A stretch of DNA of 64,000 nucleotides from Biscogniauxia marginata. Taxonomy: Eukaryota; Ascomycota; Sordariomycetes; Xylariales; Xylariaceae. Shown piece by piece: positions 46,760-60,774 of this stretch; the first letter of the stretch is position 1; the number at the start of each line of letters is the position of its first letter. Made by a program: the position numbers and the translations under genes. The notes below the pieces were generated by a model that had not been told where the DNA came from, ran no database searches, and saw only the letters and a list, made by a program, of their open reading frames with translations. The stretch lies in assembly GCA_022695795.1 (NCBI GenBank), contig MU404097.1:1-64000 (forward strand). Direction: 5' to 3'.

Positions 46760-47842
46760 GTTTTAAAAGGGGGAGGACTGGACTGGAGAACGGGTTTGAT
46801 GAGGGGAAAAGTTCGTTGGTAACTAGACTTACATGATCATGGTTTGGTTTTCTCTTTTCTTTACGCTCGTTTTTTATGGTATCGTGAAGCTTGTGGCACG
46901 CACGCACACACACACGCACACACACACACTTGGGCGAGGGGCAAGAAGGAAATTACGCCTTCCTTTGAGCTTAGAGCAAAGGGGGAAAGGAATGGAATGG
47001 AATGGGAATGATTCGGAAATCTTGGAATGATCATGAGGACCGCGTGTTGATTCCTTGGGATGTAGATTTGTTACTACTCCTTTTTTTTTTCTACTTCGGA
47101 TCTGTCATTTACTGTACATATGTATATATTATATTGGGGTACCTCTATATATCCACTGGTGGAAATGAATACACAAAATAAAGAAAGAAAGAAAAAGTTC
47201 AATTAGAATTTTGAATAGGACTTCCATGTGTTACTTGTACGAACGAACATTTCTTTCTCTCATAGTCGTCAACTAAAACGTCGTATATTTTATCTTTCCT
47301 TTTCCGTCGAGCCTACCTTTCTGATTAACTAGAGAAAATATTGAGTTTAATTATTGACTGTCAGCAAGGCATTATTATATGTGTGTATCTAGGTAAGTAC
47401 CTAGGTATATAATAAGAAACAGCTTGTTGTCGACTAGCATCCTATCAATGTTGCCCCTGAGAGAAATATGACTTTTGCGTCCCTCCTTCGTTTATAGACC
47501 AGCTGACTGACTACTGACTTGCTGGCTGATTACTGGATTTTTCCTTGTAAGAAACTAAGACCACATACTTAGAGGGTGCTAGCCAATTTATTCAAGTAGG
47601 TACCTAATGTATACCTATAATGCCGTGCTCGTTTTTTTACTTTGCAGCATTGTATCTTACAGAGGTACAAATTAACGCGAAGGTACCTACCTACATATAT
47701 ATATAAACTCTCTTTTTCATCTAACTATCTATATGGGTAGCTTGATCTATATAAGCTATTCTAACCAAATCAGCCGAGCTCCCCCTTCTTCCTCGCCAAT
47801 CTAACTAACTATCTATAAATCAATTACAAAAGTGATACGATA
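46760..47842. other. Convergent spacer between repeat protein and amidohydrolase
   Basis: A 1.1 kb spacer with a CA microsatellite at 46897-46929, a GGAATGGAATGG stretch near 46990, and AGGTAAGTACCTAGGTA (about 47391-47407), AGGTACCTAATG and AGGTACCTACCTAC words. No gene is recognised. Confidence 0.5.
46897..46929. repeat. CA dinucleotide microsatellite
   Basis: Interrupted (CA)n with CG variants just downstream of the repeat-protein gene. Confidence 0.9.
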
Positions 47843-49708
47843 TCACTCCGAACCCCGAGAATACACCTTCCTCCCACCAACCCACGTCTCCCTAACCCTC
47901 AGTGACCGCAGCTCCTCCACGTCCATCTCCTCGAGCGGCCGGTCGAGAACGACCCAGTCAGCGTACGCGCCCCGCCGTATGACCCCCGTCTTCCCCGCCG
48001 TGAACCCGGCGTACGCGGGGCCCTCGGTGAACCCGCGCACGGCCTGGTCCAGCGTCAGCGCCTCCTCGGCGTGCCAGCCGTCGCCGTCGCCAGCGATGCC
48101 GCGTCCTGTGTGGGGACTGCGCCTCGTGACGGCGGCGTAGATGCCCTGGAAGGGGTCGGGCGGCTCGACCGGGAAATCGCTGCCGAGGGACGGGTTCGCG
48201 CCGAGCAGCGAGCGCATGCGGTAGGCCTCGCGCTGTGTGCGGTCGCGGCCGAGCCGCATCTCGGCGTACGCCATGTCGGTCGTCGCGTGGGTGGGCTGGA
48301 TCGAGGGGATGATGCCGGTGGCGAGCAGGCGGGCTTGGTCGTCCGGATGGATGATCTGCGCGTGCTCGATGCGGAAGCGGTACCGCGACTGGCAGTCCAA
48401 AAGGGTTTTCTGGCCGGGGCAGAGGAGCCGCAGCGCGGCCGTCAGGGCATCGATGGCGTGCCGGTTCGCGAGGTCTCCGATCGCGTGGATGTTGACCTGG
48501 AAGCCCGCGTTAGCCCACGCGATGGCCTCGTAAGTCAACTCGGACGCGTTGACGAGCAGCGATCCCGACGTGTCCGGACGGTCCGTGTACGGATCGATCA
48601 GGGCACTACCCCAACTGCCGAGGGCGCCGTCTTGTTTGTTTATATGTTAGCATGGCCAAAACGCCTTGGGATTGATTTTAGTACTTACCGGCGAACAACT
48701 TGACACTCTGAATGCTCAGGAAGCCATCTGGGCTGTTATACCGTTCGACCTCGTCAGGACAGAAGGTGTTACGTTCGTAACACTCGACCATGGTATAGAC
48801 ACGAACAGTCCAATCGTCACCACCAGCTAAATCTCTGAAAAGTTGGAGGTTGCCTGGGGTGGCACCCGCATCGTGGATGCCAACAAGGCCAACCTCGTTC
48901 AGTTTGCCCATTGCACTCTTTACGAACTTCTGTTTCTTCTCATTATCCGGTTTCGGCCACAGTGCCATGACCATGTCCATGGCGTTGTCACAGAACACCC
49001 CCATGCCCGGATCTCTGACAATCTCGCCGCCGGGAATATCTGGAATCAAGTCCGGGAGAAGGTTTAAGACTGCTTGGGATACCCAGATGCAGTGCACATC
49101 CACGCGGTCGAGCATGATATATAGGTCACTGAGCTCCTTGTCGGCTGCCAGGTCGTTCTTCAAAACGTTAGTATCCCAGTGCCCAAAAGTAGGAAACGCT
49201 CTTGGGGGTTGCTGCCAGACTAACTTACGACAGTCGGCATTCGCCCAAGAGCCATCTGATCCCAGCCGGTACCTCGCAACCACTCCAGTTCAGACCCGGC
49301 TTCGGGGTGCTCACCGACATAATTACGGACGCGAATTCGGACGTCGTCCATAGATTCCGACCCGAAAAGGTCCACCGAGTTCAGGAACTCGCCGTACTGC
49401 AGCAGATGGCCATGTCCGTCCCAGAGCCCCGGCATGGCATAACCCGGGTCGGCATTGCGGGCAAGCTCCGAGCCCGCATCGACGCTAAACACTTTGGAGA
49501 ACTTTCCATTGGGCGAGACCGAGAAACAGTTCGCGTGCGTGTCGGGTGGCCCGTTAGTCCTCACTGACTGATAGCAGTGCGTCTCGGTGTAAATATAGTC
49601 TACGGCTCCTTGGCGGACCTTTATCAGGCCGGCGAGGCCGACTATCACGGCGGATGAATATAGCCAAGCCGTATCACGGCCGAACCGCGGTAGGCGGAGC
49701 CAATCCAT
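47843..49708 (-). CDS. Amidohydrolase family 3 protein (YtcJ-like)
   Basis: A predicted metal-dependent hydrolase of the amidohydrolase superfamily. Exons are 49708-49229, 49157-48689 and 48630-47843, giving 578 residues. A hydrophobic segment near 14-29 (AWLYSSAVIVGLAGLI) looks like a signal anchor, so the enzyme is probably membrane-attached in the secretory route. Metal-binding and catalytic pieces are visible: HGH at 99-101 (PGLWDGHGHLLQYGEF), KLFADGALGSWGSAL across the last join, VNIHAIGDLANRHAID, IEHAQIIHPDD and GSDFPVEPPDPFQGIYAAVT. The order matches the YtcJ / N-substituted formamide deformylase-like branch. The substrate is unknown. The join at 49158 was chosen because it gives ADKELSDLYIMLDRVDVHCI in frame, preceded by an ACTAAC branch site. 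Confidence 0.92.
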
Positions 49709-50347
49709 CCCGACTTGAGCTGCAGTCCTCGTGCTAGCTTAGCATTCAAGATAAAAATATCTAGGGAAAGGATTAATCAGGCTAGGAGGGATAAGTCGTA
49801 TGTATGGAATGGAGTGACTCTAGAGTCAGAAGAAGTGTATCTCAGTTAAGACGGCATGCTCTAGGAACAAGAAATAAAATAATTGTAGATATAGAAATGT
49901 ATCGATAAAGAGTGAATGCGCAGGGATTGCGATAAGATCTAAGCATCGGCTAACATTAATGTACCTTAATATGCAATTAGACTGCTGCAAGGGAGATCCT
50001 TCCTACCAGTAAGATACACAAGAAATCTATACCCACCTTCCATTATACACAACACTAGAGAGGATGGAAGCTGCAGGGAGGAAGCGGGGGCGGGGGGTAA
50101 ACAGGGTCGAGGAAAACACGCTGACAGCTCCTTCCTCGCAGTACAGAATACTACGAGATTCTATCCTTGACAGGTTGAACTAACTCTTCCTGTCTGCTTG
50201 CTTGCCTGTCTGTTTGTTCTACTTGTTCCACACCTACAATTTTCTCTGTACATATATGTAACTATCTACTACCCACCTACCTAAAGTTAGGCAGGTATAT
50301 ATATACACGCTGACGACGAAAAACGAAGTCTCGTACACATTCACGAC
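49709..50347. promoter_or_regulatory. Shared promoter region of amidohydrolase and phosphatase
   Basis: A 640 nt divergent spacer. A TATATATATA stretch at 50296-50305 lies about 45 nt before the phosphatase ATG. The CTACCTACC words recur near 50270. No gene is recognised. Confidence 0.5.
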
Positions 50348-51309
50348 ATGGCAGACGCCGCCGCTCTCCTCAAGCTCGCCGAGACCGACGTGGCGACCGA
50401 GATCCCCAAGGAGCAGTACGGCCCCGTGCTATACAGCCCGCCCTTCGTCTTCGTCGACGGCACCTTCAACACGCGCGACCTGGGCCTGGTCCCGGGCAGC
50501 CCGCTGCGCGCCAACTTCGCCTACCGGTCCGGCGCCCTGGGCCACCTCACCGACAACGGCCACGCCGTGCTGACGGGAAAGCTGGGAATCCGGCGCGTCT
50601 TCGACCTGCGGTCGCCCGAGGAGCGTGCCCACAGCCCCGACCCGCCGCTCGAGGACGTCGAGAACACCTGGATACAGAGCACCCGGCCCGACTCGAAGCC
50701 GGACCTCGGCCGCTTCGTCGACGGCGAGGGGGAGGCCGGGTACGAGGATATGTACCTCGAGGTCATAGACGTGTACCGGAATAGCCTGAAGGCCATCCTG
50801 GAACATGTGCGCGACAGGCCGCGGGAGCCTTTCCTGGTACATTGCACAGGTATGTTTCCACGGGAGACAATACGTCATTTGCGGATTGTTAGGCATTCTG
50901 AGGACAACGGATATAATACTATCTCTCTGACAAAAAGTTCTGCTGGCTGATCGTTTGCCTTCCCTACCTACTAGCTGGACGAGACCGGACCGGCGTGTTT
51001 GGAGGCCTGCTCCTCGCTCTCGCCGGCGCATCCGAGGACGTAATCGTCCTAGACTGGCTGCTGTCACGCATCGGGACCGAGGCCGTCCGCGCGATGCTTA
51101 TACATTTCGCCATGTCGAGCACTGACGCATCGAGTCAGGACCAGCCCGGCTTCTACAACCTCATCAACCTGCGGAGGTCGTGCTGGGAGGCCTTCGCCGC
51201 CGCCGTGCAGAAGGAATACGGCGGTTTCGAGAAGTTCGTCACCGATACGCTGGGGTTCTCCGGGGAGGACCTTGTCAAGATAAAAGAGAATTTGAGGAGT
51301 AGGCCTTGA
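50348..51309 (+). CDS. Tyrosine/serine protein phosphatase, Y_phosphatase3 type
   Basis: A predicted cysteine-based phosphatase. Exons are 50348-50849 and 50975-51309, giving 278 residues. The domain opens with VDGTFNTRDLG and FAYRSGALGHLTD, then LGIRRVFDLRSPEE, as in the fungal and bacterial Y_phosphatase3 / IphP-like family. The active loop HCTAGRDRTG spans the exon join, with Cys166 and Arg172 of the CX5R motif. The intron therefore splits the catalytic loop codon for Ala168. The C-terminus has an ERLRR-like helix and the ETLGFSGEDLVKIKENL-type end, here TLGFSGEDLVKIKENL. No signal peptide is visible, so it is probably cytosolic. Substrate (protein or phosphoinositide) cannot be read from the sequence. 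Confidence 0.9.
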
Positions 51310-52513
51310 CCTAGCTACGGCAAGGGCTGCGAATTTGAAAAGAAAAGAAAATGTATATGGACGTATAAAAAGTTTCAACCGTTTTTCTTCAAGCGTTCAT
51401 CCTGTGGATGTAATACGTCTAGGCCGCTAGCTAGGGAGTTGAATCTACTACATGTACTGTATGTTAGTAGTTTCAAGGTGTCAACTTAGACAATTCAATA
51501 CCTTAGGTACCTAAGATATGTAGTTACCAATTTAACGCTAGTTAGTACGACTCTAAAACGTCTCGCTGTTGTGTATTATACCCACGCTTCGACATCACGA
51601 CTTTGGAATGTCAAGGCTAGATATCTTTAACCAGGTATTTGCAATGAGATGAAACACCAAAGCTTTAACTTACGTATGTTACTATGTTACTATACCTATT
51701 CTAATAACGCGAAGCTAAGCTCGAACAAAACACTATTTACTTCAAACATAGAATATCGATACAGAGCTTGACTGACAATTCATGCCACCAGCATTCTCTT
51801 GTACTAATAAAGACAGCCACAAGAAGCGTTATCTAATCTTTGATCCCATCCTTTCCCCCTATCTGAGTGATGACGATAATGAGTGTTTGTTTGTTTATTG
51901 GAGGAGGGGTGACATCACTCCAGCCCCCGATCGCCGTTAGATCTCCCATGTGACCCACTCTTTGTGATCTAACGTCATAGGGGTCCTGTGGCGTCTAGAC
52001 CCTGACGGCCTCCCACTTTATAACCTGTAGAAGTTCAATACCAAGTTTTCTCTTTGTGGCAGACCAAACGAAAGCGCTAAAACGACCCGATCTATGGGGA
52101 TAGTCACGTAGGGATTGACATCATGACGGTTATGTGTGTGTGGTACGTGTGTCTATGTTTCACATTAGAGCCCGGGCTGGAGCCTTGGGATAACTACCTA
52201 CCTACTCATGGGACCCGGAACTTGAGCTCCGCATCGAGATCGAAGTCTGTCCATGGTCTGCCAACTTTTCTCGGGCGAACAAATACGTAGGGCTGGGCAC
52301 ACTTTCCCAATTCCCATCTGTATATAAAGAGTGCATCGATTTCATCCTGGTGCCCGGTTCTCAACTTTATCATCTATCTATTATATCAAGTGTTATTATA
52401 TCCCCAAGTCCACAATCAAACAACAACAGTTACTACCGTACCTTGTCTACTTTATACGTCGACACCTACTATAAAATAATCAACAACACACAACAAAACA
52501 AAACATATCCAAA
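51310..52513. other. Spacer upstream of the small basic protein gene
   Basis: A 1.2 kb spacer with TAGGTACCTAAG near 51506 and, at its right end, a TATA box at 52321 followed by an AC-rich probable leader. No gene is recognised. Confidence 0.5.
52321..52328 (+). promoter_or_regulatory. TATA box of the small basic protein gene
   Basis: TATATAAA about 190 nt before the ATG, within TGTATATAAAGAGTGC. A clear TATA box is uncommon in this window and often marks inducible fungal genes. Confidence 0.5.
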
Positions 52514-52823
52514 ATGACACACCACGCAGCCCACACAACAACAACAACCACGACCCGCCGCCGCGGTCTCTTCAGCCGCCCCGTCCACCACCAGAAGCGC
52601 CACGCCTCCCTCGGCGACAAGATCAGTGGTGCCTTTATGAGGCTCAAGGGGTCGCTGACGCGCCGCCCAGGAAAGAAGGTATTGTTTCCACTCTCCTTCT
52701 ATGATGTATGAATTACATATCACTGACCCGATAAAACAACAGGCTGCCGGAACACGCCGCATGAACGGCACGGACGGCCGCGGGAGCCGTCGCGGTGCGA
52801 GGTTCGGGCGTCGGTATCACTAA
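52514..52823 (+). CDS. Small basic conserved fungal protein, function unknown
   Basis: Exons are 52514-52678 and 52743-52823 with a 64 nt intron, giving 81 residues. The protein begins with a His/Thr run, then RRRGLFSRPVHHQKRHASLG, DKISGAFMRLKGSLTRRPGK, and ends KAAGTRRMNGTDGRGSRRGA plus RFGRRYH. It is very rich in Arg, Lys and Gly, has no signal peptide or membrane segment, and resembles a short protein that, from general knowledge, is widespread in filamentous ascomycetes but lacks a known role. The intact two-exon structure and TATA box argue for a real, probably highly transcribed gene. The HASLGDKISGA segment may form an amphipathic helix. Confidence 0.8.
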
Positions 52824-54564
52824 GGGATTTTCGTCCTCGTTTTTCTCTGAATACCGACTTCATCCTTAGAAGTTATTAACCCCAGCTAGACTTATAGCTC
52901 AGGAGGGTTTTTGAAATGAAAGATGGATGCTGTGAGCGAAATGGCGCATGAGCAATGATACCCCTTCATAACGAGCACCGAGATTTGAAGACGAAACGAA
53001 GTAGAATACAAGGGTGCCTCGATGTTCCCTATTGCGTTTGATATCCGGCGGGGAGTTATTATTATGTTTTTTTGTCGGCCCGCGAGGAGGTTGTTCGTAT
53101 AACTACCTAATATCATATTATAAACAAAATACGTTTGCCACCTTGAAAACACACCCAAAGTCTTCATTGATAATAATTGTGAGAGCGTATCAACCGAAAG
53201 AGCGAATAAGTCTGTAAAAACTTAGTGTGGTGAATGGTGAGATGATATTGTTACCGCATGACGCGATGTTACGTGATAACGAGGCAAAGCGTTTATATTA
53301 TAAAAGTAATATAGGTACCTGTCGTACTAGACCTACTATATATATTTTAATAAGTACAAGTATACATGGCTAAAACATAAGAGTTTCTTGATATGACGAT
53401 ACAAGTCCCTAATCAGTTCTCTCAAGCTACAGCCTGCCTGTTATTTTGCATTTACATGATTGAACTTCCGCAAGGAACAGGTCTAGAAACATGACTAGGT
53501 CAGTTAATTATCTACCTATCTATTAGGGAGGTAAACACGGTTAGGATTATCTATCAGAGAAATGGGTAAAGTAAGAGACCCGCGGATATCTAGTTCGATT
53601 GTCGATTATATGTTTCGTCCGAAGCCGAGTCGAGAGTTGGCCGGCGGCGGGGTGAAGATGGGAGCGGAGCGGGTTCTTATAGTCCATATCTATAGGTAGG
53701 TAGGTGGGTAATATACGAGTGCGTGTTCCCCCTTATCGAATTATTACATATATTCCATTCTCCGATGAATCAATAACAAGATAGATACGCCCGGGGATTG
53801 TACTATACTATAAAGAAAGAAAAAGAAAAGTGGAGGATCGGGGCCGAGATTCTTGCGGTTCCTCGGCTCGCTCGGGTTATTGATTAGGTATTGTACAACT
53901 GTTGGCTTTATGCTTTCCAATTCTGCAATTTTAATTGGCGAATGCGAGAGCGAGCTGAATCAAAATGGTTGAGTGTTAGTTAATTGGGCGGGGTTGAGAG
54001 TGGCTGTTGCTTACTGCCCGCCCGCGTAATAGTAACCGGTGTGGGGCTTTCCAGTCCTTACCAGAGGTACCTACTACAAGTAAAAGACACGACTCGGGGT
54101 TAAATTGAAGAAAAGGATTAAAAAGTTGTTGAGCCGGGCCTTACTGTAACATATGCAATATGGATAATGTTGTTTATGGATATTTTGTAGGTACATGTAT
54201 GGAATTGTTGCAAAAGGGAGGTCCGAGTCCGAGGGGCAAGAAAAAGATGAAACAGCGCAGGTGCAGGGGACTTGTATCCGCCGTTCCTACCAAAGTAGCC
54301 TTAACCGAGTATAAAGTTTTCGGATCTACTTCTTTTGGCGACGTTACACTTAACAAAAAAAAAGAAAAGAAAAGAAAAATCAGCCATCCCCCATCTCCAC
54401 CACTTACTTACTTTTGCAATTTCTTTCTTTGTGTTTCTATCCTCTAGTTTCTTCTTGTTTGCAATCCCTTGCTGCAATCCGACCATCCGGGGCGAAAAAC
54501 GGAAAATCATCAAACCTAGCCCACAGCTACCCGATAAGACGACTCACGATAATAATTATCTACC
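52824..54564. other. Spacer between small basic protein and HEM2
   Basis: A 1.7 kb spacer with TAGGTAGGTAGGTGGGTA near 53694 and an AT-rich stretch around 53320-53360. A T/C-rich leader precedes HEM2. Open frames here (longest 95 codons at 54160) lack family signals. Confidence 0.5.
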
Positions 54565-55811
<1,247 letters not shown>

Positions 55812-57201
55812 GGCTTTTTCGCCAATCGAAAAGTTGACGATGGTAGAATCTGTGCATGGAAGATGGAAAATTAAAATATCAGGGCATATAAAAAAGAGAG
55901 CGGCGGCGTTCCAACTTACGTTGGGTGGCTTACCATATATAATCTATTCTGGGCCGGCGTTGATAAGGAAGAGGAGGAAGGCGGGATTCTGTGTTTTTTT
56001 CCCTTTTCTCATTGATGAATGATGCCATGCATTGCTATTGCTATATACATAGATACAATCAAGCGGATGGATGAATGGATTGAAGTCTGAAGCTGATAGA
56101 GAACAGCCGATCGAACCAATCGAACTGAACTGCATTCAGGAGCCCTGGGAATCAAAGTGATATGATATGGAAACTACTACTTTACATGAGCGCACATGTA
56201 CCTATGTACGTATGTTATCAGTAATGTAGATAGGATAGCACGATAGACGTGAGGCGAATATGACGAAGTGCGTAAAGATAAAAAAAATGATACTGAAGTT
56301 ATGTGTGAAATCCCGATAACTGAAATTTTCTAATTTTTTTTTTCCTACTGAAACAAGCGGTAGAGCATATCATTTACAGTATTTACGTTTTAACGATGAC
56401 AGTGCGTTTCTCTTTCCTAGGAACAAGTCAAAAACCGGCCGGCCAACCCTTTTCTCTTCATCTTGACTCCTCCACACACATCGTCAAATACTCGCTCGGA
56501 TTGAATCTTATTGTCATTATTATTACCAGATACCTTAGGTTATTAGCAAGAAGGGGGAGGGGGGTATTATCATAAGGAATATATCACCGGGACATGGCAT
56601 GTTATCGTACGTAGGCTAGAAAATAGAAACAAAGCACAAGAGAAAACCATCGTTCCTAATTTTTTCTTCCACTTCTAGCTAGGTATCTACCTAAGATAGG
56701 AGGAGGAAAGGGGTGGAGGAAAACCCCCCAATAATACTGTACATACGTTTTTTTTTTCTTGTACACTGAACCAGTAGTTTAGTCTGTCATCATCCCTCGA
56801 GTTCTTCAGACCAGAGCTAGTTCAATAGTCTTCATTTCAGTCCACCTACAAGCTTTGGTGTTCTTTTGCTCCGTTGCCTCAACCCTCTTTTTTTGGCTTT
56901 TCTTTTTTTCTCGTCTTCTGCCTCATGTGTCATCCACGCGTCTCTTCGTCCCTGTCTCTATCAAGCCTTTATTGATTAGGAAGGGGGGGGGCATTGCCAA
57001 GGTGAACGCAGAATTGAAAGTCTCCGTCGAACTTGGGAATAACCGGAAAACAAACACATAATAACGCCGCCATATTCCCCTCTACCCTCTAGCCTTATTG
57101 TGATGAAAAGTAACACCATAGGTGTGGAGGGATGCAGACGAATATAAGTTGACGCGAAGAGGGGGGCAGATCATTCGTGAGATCTTCGACATTAAGCCAG
57201 C
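55812..57201. other. Convergent spacer between HEM2 and the ISWI gene
   Basis: A 1.4 kb spacer with short poly(T) tracts, TAGGTATCTACCTAAGATAGG near 56681, and no recognised gene. Confidence 0.5.
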
Positions 57202-60200
57202 TTATTTCTTCTTCCCTTTGGACTTCCCCTTAGAAGCAGGCGCTGCATTTGTAGAGACGACGCTTGATGCTCTGGATGTCGAGGCAGATTTGCTGCCCGT
57301 CTTGACGTTGTCGAGAGCCTTGTTCTGTAGTATTGTTAATTGACTGGACCGACTTTTTTGTGAAACTGGGGTAATTTAGCACATACCTTAACACCATTCT
57401 TCGCCTTCTTCTTTGCGGGCGCCATTCCTAGGATGCTGTCCTCGTCGTTTTCTTCATCGTCCGGTTCTCTCTTACTCTTGCCATTAACTCCATTTGATTT
57501 TGTCGGATGCACATCCTCGAACTCCTTCACGACGGCGGTGAGGAGAGTTGTGCAACGCCGACTGATTTCAATAGGCGTGCGACTGAGGAAGAACCAATCG
57601 AACCGAAACAGAGGGCTTTCTCGGATCTCGTCACGGATTCGCTCAAAGACATTTTCCGAGTCTATGCCAAATCGGTCGAGGAGTACTAGGAGGAATCTGT
57701 CTTCCTCCTCGTTGTAAACCTTCTTATTTGTGGTGGAAACCGAGTAGTTGATTTTCATCTGCTGCAGCGGTACACGGTATTGTTGCAACTTCTTCCGAAG
57801 CATCTTGCGTTGGTGTTCCGTCTTACGCATACGCTCCTCGCCTGCATCGATCACCTGGAGGTATTTGTTATAGTCTGCGATCTCGGTGTATCGTTGCCAG
57901 AAGACCTTAGCATATGCCTTGATCTCGGCTGGAGTCTTGCTGTCAACTTCATCCGCGATTCTATCGTAGTCATGGCGCCCGTAACGTGCAGATCCATTGA
58001 CAAACTGCTGAAAGTCTCGTCTGTTCCAGTCGCTGAAACCTTGGAGTGACAATTTCTGCTTCTCCTCCTGTTCCTCTTCGGTAAGAGGGGTGGCATTGTC
58101 TATCTCTTGTTGGTCTAGAGCGCGCTCTGCTTCTCGCTCCGATAGATTCTCATCGTCACCATCAGCCAGGGGTACTTTGTAGTTGATCTCTTTTCGATAG
58201 AACGCGGTTTCACGATCTTGCAGATCCCGAAGTCGGGGAGGGTAGAACTGGTAATCGTGAACGGGGACCTGCTTCGGTGCTCGAGGTGCCTTCGGCTTGG
58301 CTTCCGCCTTGCTGGTACCGTAGATGGCCTGCCTGTAAAATTTGTCTACCGAATACGATTGTTCCTTGCGTTCACGCTTTGCTGGGTTGATCCAGTTCAT
58401 CCCGATTTCCTTCTTTCGGGCCCCGAAATTCTCCCCATTCCACTCGTAAGCAGACTCCGAGGAGAACTTTTGCAAGTCATCTATACCTAATTTCTCGTAT
58501 CTTGCGCTAAGTTCCTTCGTTCGGTTCTCGCCCTTGGCCAAGATCTCTTCGATATCGTCGTCGTTCAGGTCAGAGCCCTTAGCCGTTATACCTGTTCCAC
58601 CTTTGGTCTGGAAGACCTTTTCAGCACCATGTTGAATCATGGTCAGAAGCTCGTCCTTGCCGGCTGGCCCCTTGGCTCCAGGGTGGGCACGTCCTTGTTG
58701 AATGACTAGTTGATCAAGACGCAATTTCTGAGCGGCTCGTTCGAGGACTTTCTCCTCAATAGCACTCTCGGTGACAAATCTGTACACAACCACCTGCTTT
58801 GTCTGTCCGATTCGATGAGCACGGTCCATAGCCTGAAGGTCAGCTTGAGGATTCCAATCACTATCGTAAAGAATGACGATATCGGCACTGGTTAGGTTGA
58901 TTCCGAGACCACCAGCTCGGGTTGTGAGAAGAAAGATAAACTTTTCAGAACCTTCCCTGTTGTAGTCGTCAATTGCCGCAATTCGTTCTTCGTGCGCAGT
59001 GCCTCCATCAATACGGCAATATTTGAATTCTCGGAATACGCAGTAATCCTCGAGGATATCCAGAAGACGACTCATCTGTGAGAAGATGAGTACACGACTG
59101 CCCTGCTTTTGCATTCTCTTGAGGAGCTTGTCTAGCAGGGCCATCTTCCCAGAGTTGAAGACGAGATGCTCATCAGTCGTATACGGAGGACCGGGTTCGG
59201 CGCCCTCAAATAAGTAAGGGTGGTTACAACATTTTCGTAGCTGCATGACAATGTTGAGGAGACGGGTCTTGGATTCTCTCTTGCCACCTGCACCGTTTAC
59301 AGCATCGATGTCTTTCTCGAGGATTTTCTTATACCACTTGATCTGCATTTCCGACATACCAATGTAAAGGTTGACCTCCTTCTTCGGTAGCAAGCTCTTC
59401 TCAACATCGGCCTTGACACGACGTAGGAGGAACGGTCTCAGAACACGGTGGAGCTGCTGGACGACCGTATCTTGATCCTGATCCTGTCCCGAAAACCACT
59501 GATCGAAAGCCTCGGCATCACCAAATACGTCCGGCAAGAGGAAGTTCAAGAGTGCCCACAGCTCATGAAGGTTGTTCTGAAGCGGCGTACCCGTGATCAG
59601 CAACCGGTTCCTGGAGTTGAACAAGCGGATAACTTGTGCGAGCGAAGACTCCTCGTTCTTGATACGATGCGCCTCGTCGATGATTATATATTCCCAGGCG
59701 AACTTCCTAAGATGCGCCTTTTCTCGCAGGATCATCTCGTAACTAGTAATGCAGACGTCGAACTTCTCGTCTATCAAGCGTTCGTTGATCAGGGCATGTC
59801 GCTCCTCCTTTGCACCCTGAAGGACTAGAACGTTGACTTCAGGTGTCCATTTCTCGAACTCTCGCTTCCAGTTGTCGAGGGTAGACTTAGGCACTATGAC
59901 TAAATGAGGCCCCTTAATATCCATAATATGTCGTAGATAGCCCAGGAAGGCAATCGTCTGTAGCGTCTTTCCTAGACCCATTTCGTCGGCAAGGATACCC
60001 GAAATACCGTTCTCGTGTAGCGAAATCAGCCAGTTCAGACCGGCAATCTGGTAGTCTCTCATAGTACCGTGTATGAAGGCGGGGGAATCGCGGAAGACCG
60101 TCTCAGCGGAGCCACCATGTCTCTCGTCCTTGAGTAGTTCGGCATCTTCTTCGGCTTCAGTACGACGAGCTCGGCCTGTAGAGGCGCCGCCTTGACGGAC

Positions 60201-60774
60201 ACCTTTTTTCTTAGAGTTAGAGGATTCTTCGTTCTGGCGGTCGATCTCGTGCATAATCTCTCGGATCTTAGGGTTGGGGTTTGTCTGGATGAAGTGGCGG
60301 AACAAGTCTGTCAAGCCCAACAAGTAGCGAAATCTTCGGATAGTATCATCTTCCTATTGTCATCAGGTGATTAGTAAACGATCGCAATCTCATCTCGGAT
60401 AGGCCTGCATCCGCACCTTAGATTCGCCCAACAAGTCATGTTTCTTGCCAAATATGCTTCGCCGCAATTGGTTTGCTTCTGAGCGCTTCTTACGGCCGTC
60501 GACATGATCACCGGCAATACTGCTGGCCGTTGTATTCGGGTTTGTGTCAGAGTCGGTGAAGTCAGGTGTCTCATCTACATCCTATTTCCCGATTAGTACA
60601 CATAGACAGAACATGTACACGCGACATGGGGAAAGTAGCTAAAAATCGAGAACATAATGCAATCTTTATTTATTTGCTTACCATTGCGTCGGGACGATTG
60701 GTAGCAGGCTCCGGAGCATCTGACATGGACGCGTCGGGGTCGACAGCGCTGGGTTTTGTGCGAGAGGGAGCCAT
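57202..60774 (-). CDS. ISWI-type ATP-dependent chromatin remodeler
   Basis: The catalytic subunit of an ISWI complex, which slides and spaces nucleosomes. Exons are 60774-60682, 60581-60417, 60353-57387 and 57324-57202, giving 1115 residues. An acidic N-terminus precedes AutoN-like [16 protein letters not shown]. The SNF2 ATPase has DEMGLGKT near 209-216, DEAH at 312-315 ([12 protein letters not shown]), and [16 protein letters not shown] with [19 protein letters not shown] in the helicase C lobe. The NegC and HAND region follows ([20 protein letters not shown]), then SANT ([20 protein letters not shown]) and SLIDE ([31 protein letters not shown]). The tail is Lys/Ser-rich, ending KGKSKGKKK, and fits a nuclear or DNA-binding tail. 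I cannot say whether it is the ISW1 or ISW2 orthologue; many filamentous fungi have one ISWI. Confidence 0.97.

Noticed and set aside
48071..48703. 210-codon plus-strand frame opposite the amidohydrolase
   Set aside because: Shadow of exon 3; the true product on the minus strand has intact metal-binding motifs.
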